9,535 bases of DNA from Bifidobacteriaceae bacterium (GCA_031278075.1 JAITLE010000026.1:1-9535); one strand, 5' to 3'. Shown: positions 1 through 6,454, counted from the stretch's first letter. Made by a program: numbers and translations. The notes: generated from the sequence alone by a model not told the origin.

Positions 1-564
1 GCCCACATCCCTGATCGCGCTCCGCGCCGTGAGGCGCACACCGACCACCGCGACCGCCTCAGCCCCGGCCTGCCACAACGCGCCCACGATCAACCGCAGA
101 TCGCCGGACCGGATGCGGGCGTCGCTGTTGCCCTGAGCCACCGCGTCGGCATCGGGCGTTATGGCGACCCTGACCCCAGGACCCGTCACCGCCTGGGCGC
201 CGACCTGCGCCGACAGCTCACGCGCCGCCGCCGCGGCGCTCGGATCCCGCAGGCCGATCAACTCGTCACGTAACGCGTTCACCTCCGCCGAGAGGGCGCC
301 GACCTGTTCGCCCAGCGCGTCGAGGCGCGCCCGCGCCGCCTCGGCGGTCTCCTCCAACCGGGCGCGGGCACGCTGATCCGATTCCGCGGGGCTGCGCAGA
401 ACCCTCACCCCCCAGGTCACGGCCAGGCCCAAGACCAAGGCGATGGCCAGCACCATCGACCAGGTCCAGCGTGGCCTGACCGCGAGACCCGCCTCACGAC
501 GCGCCGCCGCCTCCGCGTAGCCGCCGTCCAGCGGCCGCGCCATGACCTCCGTCAAGAGGGTCAT
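1..564 (-). CDS. DUF881 family membrane-anchored protein, C-terminus beyond left edge
   Basis: 188 residues are visible and the gene runs off the left edge. A short cytoplasmic N-terminus (MTLLTEVMARPLDGGY) leads to one hydrophobic segment at about residues 34-54. An Ala/Arg/Glu/Leu-rich probable coiled coil follows at about 62-104, then the start of the DUF881 domain from about 115. The domain shows TGPGVRVAI (127-135) and the block GALWQAGAEAVAVVGVRLTA (161-180). Family members are commonly 250-290 residues, so perhaps a quarter to a third is missing. The function is unknown; the topology suggests a membrane-anchored protein with an extracytoplasmic domain. I chose the ATG at 564 because the MTLLTEVM-type N-terminus looks family-like. 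A second in-frame ATG at 543 has GGAGG only 2 nt upstream, which is too close. The gene starts 17 nt after the phosphatidyltransferase stop, so the two are probably one operon. In M. tuberculosis the same pair is Rv1822-Rv1823. Confidence 0.88.
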   Translation of the reverse strand, partial: MTLLTEVMARPLDGGYAEAAARREAGLAVRPRWTWSMVLAIALVLGLAVTWGVRVLRSPAESDQRARARLEETAEAARARLDALGEQVGALSAEVNALRDELIGLRDPSAAAAARELSAQVGAQAVTGPGVRVAITPDADAVAQGNSDARIRSGDLRLIVGALWQAGAEAVAVVGVRLTARSAIRDVG

Positions 565-581
565 CGAAGCGTCGGGCCGCC

Positions 582-1190
582 TCACGGCGCAGCCTGCCCG
601 ACCACGGCGCCGCCCGGCGCCAGCCGCAACGCCCGCCAGCTCTCGACCAGGTAGACAACGCAGGCGACCCAGTACAGCATCAAGCCCCAGATCGCGCAGG
701 CCCAGCCCGCCACCCACGCCACCCGCTCAACCCAGCCGCCCTGTTCGGCCAAGAGCAGCAAAGGGAAGGCGTACATCAAAGCGAACGTCGCCGCTTTGCC
801 GACGAAGACCACCGCCGGCGGGTCGATCCCGCGCAGCTTCAACATCAGCAACGCCATCCCCATGACCGCCTCGCGCGCCGCCAGCGACGCCACCAGCCAC
901 CAAGGGATGATCGCGCGCCAGCCGAGCAGGAACACGGTGCACAAGATGAACAGGCGGTCAGCCGCCGGGTCCAACAGTTGGCCCAGCCTGGAGTACTGCC
1001 GCAGGCGACGCGCCGCGAAGCCGTCCAACCAGTCGGTCACACCCGAGAACGCCATCACCGCGATCGCCCACACGTCCCAATGCCGCACCACCAACCACAC
1101 GAACACCGGCACCAGCGCGAGCCTGAGCGCCGAGATGGCGTTCGGCACAGTCGCCACTCGATGCGCCAGTGGCGCGTGGTCCGCCGTCAA
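582..1190 (-). CDS. CDP-alcohol phosphatidyltransferase (phosphatidylglycerophosphate or cardiolipin synthase type)
   Basis: This 202-residue integral membrane enzyme transfers a phosphatidyl group from CDP-diacylglycerol to an alcohol. The complete family motif DxxDGxxAR-x8-GxxxDxxxD is present: D53, D56, G57, A60, R61, G70, D74 and D78. The acidic residues bind the metal ions and the CDP moiety. Several hydrophobic segments surround it (about 20-35, 40-50, 80-110, 127-148 and 155-180). Substrate choice cannot be read from sequence. The M. tuberculosis homologue in this context is annotated pgsA2, while the Streptomyces enzyme of this type is, as I recall, a cardiolipin synthase, so phosphatidylglycerol phosphate or cardiolipin synthesis are both possible. 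The start is TTG at 1190, chosen because AAAGGAG (1207-1201) lies 10 nt upstream and no in-frame ATG sits near. It is transcribed divergently from the YigZ gene. Confidence 0.9.
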   Translation of the reverse strand: MTADHAPLAHRVATVPNAISALRLALVPVFVWLVVRHWDVWAIAVMAFSGVTDWLDGFAARRLRQYSRLGQLLDPAADRLFILCTVFLLGWRAIIPWWLVASLAAREAVMGMALLMLKLRGIDPPAVVFVGKAATFALMYAFPLLLLAEQGGWVERVAWVAGWACAIWGLMLYWVACVVYLVESWRALRLAPGGAVVGQAAP

Positions 1191-1200
1191 TTGTTCCGCG

Positions 1201-1207
1201 CTCCTTT
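1201..1207 (-). promoter_or_regulatory. Shine-Dalgarno fixing the TTG start of the phosphatidyltransferase
   Basis: On the minus strand AAAGGAG lies 10 nt before TTG 1190. It is the best ribosome-binding match in this leader and supports the TTG start over internal GTG codons. Confidence 0.65.
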
Positions 1208-1214
1208 CCCATTC

Positions 1215-1220
1215 AGCCTA
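1215..1220 (-). promoter_or_regulatory. Candidate -10 box (TAGGCT) for the phosphatidyltransferase-DUF881 operon
   Basis: TAGGCT fits the actinobacterial TAnnnT -10 pattern. It would place the transcription start near 1208, giving a leader of about 18 nt that still contains the Shine-Dalgarno. No recognisable -35 is seen. It abuts the plus-strand -10 candidate at 1221-1226. Confidence 0.35.
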
Positions 1221-1226
1221 TATTGT
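1221..1226 (+). promoter_or_regulatory. Candidate -10 box (TATTGT) giving a leaderless YigZ-folA transcript
   Basis: TATTGT fits TAnnnT and ends 7 nt before the A of ATG 1234, the spacing expected if transcription starts at the start codon itself. No Shine-Dalgarno precedes this ATG. An overlapping TATATT at 1219-1224 is an alternative. The -35 region is unremarkable. Confidence 0.5.
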
Positions 1227-1233
1227 CCCTGTC

Positions 1234-1887
1234 ATGGGCTTCAGGCATCTCGCAGAACCGGTTTCGCACGTCGAGATCGTCAAGAAGTCGCGCTTCGTCA
1301 CCCGTTTGCGACCGATCAGCGACCCAGCCCAGCTCAAAGCGGCGCTCGACACCGTCCGCAAGACCGAGTACGGCGCGCGCCATCACGCGACCGCCAGCGT
1401 GATCGGGCACGATGCCGTCTACCAGCGTTCCAGCGACGACGGCGAACCAGCCGGCTCCGCGGGCATGCCCATGCTTCAAGTGCTCCGACGCGCGCGCGTG
1501 ACCGACATCCTGGCGGTGGTCAGCCGCCATTTCGGGGGCGTCTTGTTGGGCAAGGCCGGACTGGCACGAGCTTACGCGGGCGGCGTCAGCGCCGCCCTGG
1601 CCGAAGCCCGCCTGGTGACACGTGAACCACAAGAGGGGTTCGAGGTCAGCGTCGGCGCCGCCGAGGCCGGCCGAGCCGGCCACCTGCTGCGGGCTTTCGC
1701 GGCGACGCGGGCGGACGGAGTCGTGCGAGCGGTTTACGGCGAGTCGGCGGCGTTCGAGCTGTGGCTGGCGCCGGGCGGGGAGCCCGCGCTGCGGCAGCTG
1801 TTGGCGGCGGCGGCCCTCGGCGCGGCGGTGCGCCCGCTCGGAGAACGGCTGGTCGCGAACGAGACGCCCGCTGAGGGGTCGCGTTGA
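1234..1887 (+). CDS. YigZ/IMPACT (UPF0029) family protein
   Basis: This 217-residue protein is of the YigZ/IMPACT family, whose bacterial role is poorly defined; a link to translation or RNA binding is proposed from its relation to eukaryotic IMPACT. The N-terminal domain (about 1-125) carries the family blocks: KKSRF (17-21), ARHHATASVIG (48-58), SDDGEPAGSAGMP (67-79) and the UPF0029 signature around SRHFGGVLLG (97-106). The C-terminal part (about 130-205) fits the ferredoxin-like DUF1949 domain in position and length. The frame is open far upstream, but homology begins at about residue 10 and an ATG lies at 1234. The gene has no Shine-Dalgarno and a TAnnnT box 7 nt upstream, so the transcript is probably leaderless. 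Its stop overlaps the folA start by 4 nt (TTGA), which indicates translational coupling. Confidence 0.92.
   Translation: MGFRHLAEPVSHVEIVKKSRFVTRLRPISDPAQLKAALDTVRKTEYGARHHATASVIGHDAVYQRSSDDGEPAGSAGMPMLQVLRRARVTDILAVVSRHFGGVLLGKAGLARAYAGGVSAALAEARLVTREPQEGFEVSVGAAEAGRAGHLLRAFAATRADGVVRAVYGESAAFELWLAPGGEPALRQLLAAAALGAAVRPLGERLVANETPAEGSR
1873..1878 (+). promoter_or_regulatory. Shine-Dalgarno for folA inside the YigZ gene
   Basis: GAGGGG lies 5 nt before TTG 1884 and within the last codons of the YigZ gene. It supports the TTG start; no ATG or GTG is available before the conserved GLIWAQ segment. Confidence 0.55.
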
Positions 1888-2432
1888 GCGGGGGCGCGGC
1901 CGTCGGCCTGATCTGGGCGCAGGGCGGCGACGGCCGCATCGCGGCTGGGGGACGCGTCCCGTGGCACGTGCCTGAGGATCTCGAACGGTTTAGGCTTGTC
2001 ACGCTCGGACGGGCGGTCGTCATGGGACGGGCGACCTGGGACGCGCTGCCCGCCCGGGCGCGGCCCCTCACCGGGCGGGTCAACCTGGTGCTGAGCCGGA
2101 CGCCGGGCAGAACGCTGCCGGGGGCCCAAGTGGTGGCGGGCGTGCCGGAGGCGTTCGCGGCGGCGCGGGCCGCGGGATCACCGCCGCCGGTCTGGGTGAT
2201 CGGCGGCGAGCAGATCTTCCGGCTGTTCGAACCGTTCGCCGAACTGGCGGAGGTGACGCTGGTCGACGGACGCGGACGGCATCGGGCAACGGCTGAAGAC
2301 GCGACGGCTTTCGCTCCCGCACTCGGGGCGGATTGGAAGCTGACCCGACGCGAGCCGGCGGCGGGCTGGCTGACCAGCGTGTCGGGGGCGCGGTACCGGT
2401 TTGAGACCTGGGCGCGCGGGGAACCCGTTTAG
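1884..2432 (+). CDS. folA: Dihydrofolate reductase
   Basis: This 182-residue enzyme reduces dihydrofolate to tetrahydrofolate with NADPH in the cytoplasm, supplying one-carbon carriers for thymidylate, purine and methionine synthesis. Diagnostic segments are VGLIWAQGGDGRIA (7-20), VPWHVPEDLERF (25-36) with PW at 26-27 and D32 as the probable catalytic acid (equivalent to E. coli D27), VMGRATWDAL (46-55) for NADPH binding, LVLSR (68-72) and WVIGGEQIF (104-112). The region after VTLVD (about 131-145) seems a few residues longer than usual. The length is normal to slightly long. The TTG start overlaps the YigZ stop as TTGA and has GAGGGG 5 nt upstream, so expression depends on readthrough from the YigZ gene. 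No thymidylate synthase gene, a frequent folA neighbour, lies in the window. Confidence 0.95.
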   Translation: MSGGAAVGLIWAQGGDGRIAAGGRVPWHVPEDLERFRLVTLGRAVVMGRATWDALPARARPLTGRVNLVLSRTPGRTLPGAQVVAGVPEAFAAARAAGSPPPVWVIGGEQIFRLFEPFAELAEVTLVDGRGRHRATAEDATAFAPALGADWKLTRREPAAGWLTSVSGARYRFETWARGEPV

Positions 2433-2486
2433 GCGCCGGATCGCGGCCGTGCGGCGTGGGAACGCGCCGACCGGGGCCGAGTTGCG

Positions 2487-2492
2487 TACCGT
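2487..2492 (+). promoter_or_regulatory. Candidate -10 box (TACCGT) for a leaderless DUF3000 transcript
   Basis: TACCGT matches TAnnnT and ends 7 nt before ATG 2500, the same spacing as at the YigZ gene. The 67-nt gap after folA has no Shine-Dalgarno at a useful distance. No clear -35 is seen. Confidence 0.45.
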
Positions 2493-2499
2493 TCAAGGC

Positions 2500-3075
2500 A
2501 TGGCAAGGTCCCCGGCGTCCGCGACGCCGCCGCCCCGGTTCGTCGAGGCCCTCGAATCCATCCGCCGCGCGTCCTTCCCACCCGAAGTCGAACTGGAAGA
2601 GATCCCCGCGCCGATGCGACCCGCGCCGTTCGCGGTGGCGCTCGAAGCCCGTCTGCCGCGAGACGAGGAATCCGACGCCGCCTCGGGATCATTCGTGTTG
2701 CTCCACGAACCCGAGGGGCATGTCGTCTGGGACGGCGACTTCCGGATCGTGACGGTCGCCAAGGCGGAGCTTGAGCCCGAGTTCGCCCTGGATCCGTTTG
2801 TCGCCGCGGTGGCTTGGACCTATCTAGTCGAAGCGTTGGACCAAGAATCCCTGCCCCGCGCCGAACTGGCCGGGACGGCGACGCGGACGGTCTCGGAGTC
2901 CTTCGGGTCGATCAAGAGCCGGGGGACCACAGTCGGGGTCGAGATCAGGGCGTCCTGGACGCCCGAGGGCGCCGAGATCGGGGCGCAGCTGGTGGCCTGG
3001 CTCCGTTTCCTCGCCAAACTCGGCGGCATGGAACTGACGCCGCCTGGGGTGACGGTCCTGCGCGGCGCCCGGTGA
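2500..3075 (+). CDS. DUF3000 family protein
   Basis: This is a 191-residue soluble protein of the actinobacterial DUF3000 family; the function is unknown. Family-like segments are RFVEALESIRRASFPPEVEL (13-32), the WDGDFRIVTVAKAELEPEFA stretch (about 77-96), AWTYLVEALD (about 105-114), the TATRTVSESFG block (about 125-135), and the end VEIRASWTPEG...LPPGV-like region, here ELTPPGVTVL. There is no signal peptide, membrane segment or obvious catalytic motif. The frame is open upstream to 2401, inside folA, but the ATG at 2500 sits at the expected family start and 7 nt after a TACCGT box, so leaderless translation is likely. The next gene, an RNase D-like exonuclease, starts 40 nt downstream. The same pair is adjacent in M. 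tuberculosis (Rv2680-Rv2681), which hints at a shared RNA-related role, though this is only inference. Confidence 0.88.
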   Translation: MARSPASATPPPRFVEALESIRRASFPPEVELEEIPAPMRPAPFAVALEARLPRDEESDAASGSFVLLHEPEGHVVWDGDFRIVTVAKAELEPEFALDPFVAAVAWTYLVEALDQESLPRAELAGTATRTVSESFGSIKSRGTTVGVEIRASWTPEGAEIGAQLVAWLRFLAKLGGMELTPPGVTVLRGAR

Positions 3076-3098
3076 ACGGCGGGAAATCAAGCCTCGCT

Positions 3099-3104
3099 TA
3101 CCAT
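3099..3104 (+). promoter_or_regulatory. Candidate -10 box (TACCAT) for the RNase D-like gene
   Basis: TACCAT fits TAnnnT. Transcription from the A at 3111 would give a leader of only 5 nt before ATG 3116. This argues against a start at the in-frame TTG 3104, which would lie upstream of the transcript. Readthrough from DUF3000 is also possible. Confidence 0.4.
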
Positions 3105-3115
3105 TGACTGATCTC

Positions 3116-4312
3116 ATGACTGCGACAATCACTCCGCTTTCCGCGCCATCGGGCGGCGTGCCGCCGCTGGTGGACACGCCTAACGCGCTAGATGAGGCGG
3201 CGGCGCGGCTGGCGGCCGGACAGGGCCCGGTCGCGGCGGACGCTGAACGGGCCAGCGGCTTCACATACACATCGCGGGCCCAACTGGTGCAACTGTTTCG
3301 GCGCGGATCGGGTTTGACGCTGATCGACGCGGCCGCGCTGCCGGATCTGCGCACGGTCATGGACGCCCTGAGCGGCGTCGAGTGGGTCTTCCACGCCGCA
3401 TCACAGGATCTGCCCTGCCTGCGGGAGTGCGGCGTCTTCCCGGAGCGGGTGTTCGACACCGAACTCGCGTCGCGGTTGTTAGGCGAGGCATCCGTCGGAC
3501 TGGCCGCGGTGGTGGCGCGCACGCTCGGTCTTGGGCTGGCGAAGGAGCATTCGGCGCAAGACTGGTCGCGCCGCCCGTTGCCCGGCGCGTGGCTGAATTA
3601 CGCGGCCCTGGACGTGGTGGTGCTGCTCGATGTGCGCGACGCGCTGGAGAAGGAACTGGTCGCCGCAGGCAAGCTGGAGATGCTGTATTCGGAGACCGCC
3701 AGTGTCCTCGCCGCGCCGGCGCCCGGACCCAGAGCCGACCCGTGGCGGCGCACCCGCGGCGCCCACGTCCTGAAAGACTCAAGACGCCTCGCGGTGTTGC
3801 GCGCCATGTGGGAGGCTCGGGACAGCCTCGCCGCCGAGCGGGACCTGTTCCCCGGTCGGGTGCTGCCCGATTCGGCGCTGGTCGCCGCCGCGCTGGCGCT
3901 CCCAGAGGAGCGGGCCGCGTTGGGACACATCCCGCCGTTCAACGGCCGCCGCCAATCGAAGCTTCTGACGTATTGGTGGGAGGCGCTGTGCCGTGGGGCG
4001 GCGACGCCCGACATCCCGCCCGTCAAGGCGCCGCGCGCCTTAGCGACGCCGCCCGCCCGGAACTGGGCGCGACGCAATCCGGCCGCCGCCGACCGGCTGG
4101 CCCAGGCTAAGGCGGCGCTCGCGGAGGTCTCGGCCGAGCGGCGCATCCCCGTCGAGAACCTGGCCCAGCCGGAGCTGGTGCGGCAGATCCTGTTCCGCGC
4201 GCCCGAGGACGCCGCCGCCGCCCTCGCGGCCCTGGGCGCGCGGCCCTGGCAGATCGAGCTGGTCGCGCCAGTCTTGGACGCCGCCATAGCCGCTCACCCG
4301 GACGTGCCGTGA
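3116..4312 (+). CDS. rnd: Ribonuclease D-like 3'-5' exonuclease with HRDC domain
   Basis: This 398-residue cytoplasmic exonuclease of the DEDDy family probably trims the 3' ends of tRNA and other stable RNAs. All catalytic residues are visible: D42 and E44 in VAADAERASG (Exo I), D98 in FHAASQDL (Exo II), and Y162 and D166 in NYAALDVVVL (Exo III, Y-x3-D). An HRDC nucleic-acid-binding domain follows at about residues 218-292, around SRRLAVLRAMWEARD. The C-terminal 100 residues are Ala/Arg-rich and resemble the tail of actinobacterial homologues. ATG 3116 is preferred over an in-frame TTG at 3104, because neither has a Shine-Dalgarno and the TACCAT box ends where the TTG begins. It lies 40 nt after DUF3000 and is convergent with dxs, the order seen at Rv2680-Rv2682c. 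The true substrate is inferred. Confidence 0.92.
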   Translation: MTATITPLSAPSGGVPPLVDTPNALDEAAARLAAGQGPVAADAERASGFTYTSRAQLVQLFRRGSGLTLIDAAALPDLRTVMDALSGVEWVFHAASQDLPCLRECGVFPERVFDTELASRLLGEASVGLAAVVARTLGLGLAKEHSAQDWSRRPLPGAWLNYAALDVVVLLDVRDALEKELVAAGKLEMLYSETASVLAAPAPGPRADPWRRTRGAHVLKDSRRLAVLRAMWEARDSLAAERDLFPGRVLPDSALVAAALALPEERAALGHIPPFNGRRQSKLLTYWWEALCRGAATPDIPPVKAPRALATPPARNWARRNPAAADRLAQAKAALAEVSAERRIPVENLAQPELVRQILFRAPEDAAAALAALGARPWQIELVAPVLDAAIAAHPDVP

Positions 4313-4353
4313 GCCCTCACGCGGACCCTTCTCGGCCGGATACCGCCACCCGT

Positions 4354-4377
4354 CCGCTAGCGGCCTGGTTGACCAGG
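4354..4377 (+). terminator. Paired palindromes after the RNase D-like gene, possible terminator
   Basis: A perfect 10-bp palindrome CCGCTAGCGG (4354-4363) directly abuts CCTGGTTGACCAGG (4364-4377), which folds as a 5-bp stem with a TTGA loop and is followed by TGTTTC. The position is 42 nt after the stop, in a convergent gap. The T-tract is poor, so termination here is only a candidate role. Confidence 0.35.
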
Positions 4378-4400
4378 TGTTTCACCGTTCCGGCGGGCCA

Positions 4401-4417
4401 AAAGGGGGCGCCGCCCC
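4401..4417 (-). terminator. Candidate intrinsic terminator of dxs
   Basis: Read on the minus strand, GGGGC-GGC-GCCCC forms a 5-bp GC stem and is followed by CTTTTGG. It lies 65 nt downstream of the dxs stop. The T-run has only four bases, so strength is uncertain. Confidence 0.35.
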
Positions 4418-4481
4418 GGCGTGAGCCCTAGAGCGGTGGGGCGAGGCGCCCGCCCGGCCACACGGAATCGTGCGTCAGGCG

Positions 4482-6416
4482 TCAACGAGTCGCCCGCGGG
4501 AGGGGGGCAGGCGTCAAAGCCAACGCCTTGGCGGCCACCGCGGCCGGCGTCAAGCCCGCCCGCTCGGCGATCGCCGGACGCGAGGCGTGCGCCAAGAAGC
4601 TCTTGGGCAACCCGCAGTTGACCAGGGTGAGCCCCCGCGACCCGATGGCACGGGCCAAAGCCTCGCCGGCGCCGCCGGCGACCATGCCGTCCTCGACGGT
4701 CACGACCAGTTCGTGGGCGGCGGCCAACCGGGTCAACTCTTCGCTGACCGGGTAGACCCACCGCGGGTCGGCCACCGTGGCCGCGACACCATGGGCCCGC
4801 AACAGATCAGCCGCGGCCAGGGCGGTGGCCGCCTCCGCGCCGAACCCGACCAACAACACCGTGGGCGCGGCCCCGGTGCGGGCCAGGATGTCCACGCCGG
4901 CGACCCGCCGCGCGGCCGGGATGTCCCTCGGCAGCGGCCCCTTCGGATAGCGCACCACGGTGGGGGCGTCCTCGACCGCGACGGCCTCGCCGAGCAGCTC
5001 ACGCAGAATCGCGCCATCGCGGGGCGCCGCCAGACGCAGGCCCGGCACCAGCCGGAACAAAGCCATATCCCACTGGCCGTTGTGGCTGGGGCCGTCCGCG
5101 CCGGTGATACCGGCCCTGTCCAGCACAAACGTCACGCCAGCGCGGTGCAGGGCGCAGTCCATCAGGATCTGGTCGAAGGCCCGGTTCAGGAACGAGGCGT
5201 ACACCGCCACAACCGGATGCAGCCCGGTGAACGCCAGGCCGGCGGCCAACGCGGCCGCGTGCTGCTCCGCGATCCCCACATCGAACACACGGTCCGGGAA
5301 CTCCGCCGCGAACGGCACCAAACCCACCGGCTCCAGCATCGCGGCGGTGATCGCGACCACGCGGGGGTTCGTCCGGCCCAGGCGCACCACCTCGTCCGCG
5401 AACACCGACGACCAGCCGAAACGCGACGGCTCCAGCGGCAGCCCGGTCTCGGGGTGGATCCGGCCGACCGAATGGAACCGGTCCAGTCCGTGATCCTCGG
5501 CGTGGACGTAGCCGCGCCCCTTCTCGGTGATGACGTGGACCAGCACGGGCCCGCCGAACGCCTTGGCCTGGCTCAGGGCACGTTCCACCGCGGGCTCGTC
5601 GTGGCCGTCGACCGGCCCCAGGTACTTCATCCCCAGGTCCTCGAACATGGCCTGCGGCGCCACCACGTCCTTGACGCCTCGTTTCAACCCGTGCAACCCG
5701 GCGTACAAGAAGCGGCCGAACCGGCCGCCGCGGCTGCGCAGCTGCCGCTTGCCCCAGGTCAGCACCTTCTCGTAGCGCGGAGCGGTCCGCAGTCCCGACA
5801 GGTGGTGCGCCAATCCCCCGATGGTGGGCGCATAAGACCGGCCGTTGTCGTTGACGACCACCACCAGCCGTCCGGTTCCCGCCTCCGCGATGTTGTTCAG
5901 CGCCTCCCAGCTCATGCCGCCGGTCAACGCCCCGTCGCCGACCACCACCACCGTGAACCGCTCGCCCTCCCCCCGCAGCGCACGCCCCGCGGCGATGCCG
6001 GCCGCCCACGACAGCCCCGCCGAGGCGTGCGTGTTCTCGAGGACGTCATGCGGCGACTCGGCGCGGCTCGGGTAGCCGGCGAGGCCGCCCTCTTGGCGCA
6101 GCCGGTCGAAGTCGCGCCGACCCGTGAGGATCTTGTGCACATATGAGATATGACCCGTGTCGAACACGATCGTGTCCTGCGGCGAGTCGAACACGCGGTG
6201 CAGCGCGATGGTCAACTCGACCACGCCCAAGTTTGGCCCGAGGTGCCCGCCGGACCGTGACACTTTGTCCACCAGGAAGTCCCGAATGTCCGAGGCCAGG
6301 TCTGGCACGTCGCCCTGGGGCAGCGCCTTCAGATCAGCCAAGTTCGCCACTCGGCCCAGCGTCGAGCCCGGCGCACGGCTCCTGGCAGGGCCGGGATCCC
6401 TGCGGGCGGGGTTCAA
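4482..6416 (-). CDS. dxs: 1-deoxy-D-xylulose-5-phosphate synthase
   Basis: This thiamine-diphosphate enzyme joins pyruvate and glyceraldehyde 3-phosphate to form DXP, the first step of the MEP isoprenoid pathway. The product is 644 residues, a normal length. Key residues are H58 in SGGHLGPNLG, GDG at 160-162 with downstream NN (174-175) for ThDP/Mg binding, the pyrimidine-contacting Glu384 in GIAEQH, and D441 and H445 in GADGPSHNG. The order is ThDP-binding, pyrimidine-binding and C-terminal transketolase domains. The frame extends to TTG 6449, but a TAGGAT box at 6454-6449 would start the transcript near 6442. TTG 6416 has GGAAAGG (6433-6427) 10 nt upstream, so I place the start there. Residue 90 is Ile in DTGHISYVHK where I expect Gln in most homologues. 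It is convergent with the RNase D-like gene and follows acnA. Confidence 0.96.
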   Translation of the reverse strand: MNPARRDPGPARSRAPGSTLGRVANLADLKALPQGDVPDLASDIRDFLVDKVSRSGGHLGPNLGVVELTIALHRVFDSPQDTIVFDTGHISYVHKILTGRRDFDRLRQEGGLAGYPSRAESPHDVLENTHASAGLSWAAGIAAGRALRGEGERFTVVVVGDGALTGGMSWEALNNIAEAGTGRLVVVVNDNGRSYAPTIGGLAHHLSGLRTAPRYEKVLTWGKRQLRSRGGRFGRFLYAGLHGLKRGVKDVVAPQAMFEDLGMKYLGPVDGHDEPAVERALSQAKAFGGPVLVHVITEKGRGYVHAEDHGLDRFHSVGRIHPETGLPLEPSRFGWSSVFADEVVRLGRTNPRVVAITAAMLEPVGLVPFAAEFPDRVFDVGIAEQHAAALAAGLAFTGLHPVVAVYASFLNRAFDQILMDCALHRAGVTFVLDRAGITGADGPSHNGQWDMALFRLVPGLRLAAPRDGAILRELLGEAVAVEDAPTVVRYPKGPLPRDIPAARRVAGVDILARTGAAPTVLLVGFGAEAATALAAADLLRAHGVAATVADPRWVYPVSEELTRLAAAHELVVTVEDGMVAGGAGEALARAIGSRGLTLVNCGLPKSFLAHASRPAIAERAGLTPAAVAAKALALTPAPLPRATR

Positions 6417-6426
6417 GAGAGCAACA

Positions 6427-6433
6427 CCTTTCC
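6427..6433 (-). promoter_or_regulatory. Shine-Dalgarno fixing the TTG start of dxs
   Basis: GGAAAGG on the minus strand lies 10 nt before TTG 6416. It supports this start over TTG 6449 and GTG 6446, which have no such element. Confidence 0.55.
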
Positions 6434-6448
6434 GTTCGCGGTGCACCA

Positions 6449-6454
6449 ATCCTA
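6449..6454 (-). promoter_or_regulatory. Candidate -10 box (TAGGAT) for dxs
   Basis: TAGGAT fits TAnnnT in the 96-nt gap between acnA and dxs. The seventh base downstream is an A (6442), a suitable start site, giving a leader of about 26 nt with the Shine-Dalgarno inside it. No clear -35 is seen. Cotranscription from acnA is also possible. Confidence 0.45.

Noticed and set aside
796..1233. Upstream extension of the YigZ reading frame
   Set aside because: The extension runs antisense through the phosphatidyltransferase and has no family similarity; the ATG at 1234 fits the family N-terminus and a leaderless promoter.
4470..6146. A 558-codon plus-strand open frame opposite dxs
   Set aside because: The translation is low-complexity Arg/Gly/Pro/His-rich, has no recognisable domain, and lies wholly antisense to a clear dxs. 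Long antisense frames are expected in GC-rich DNA.
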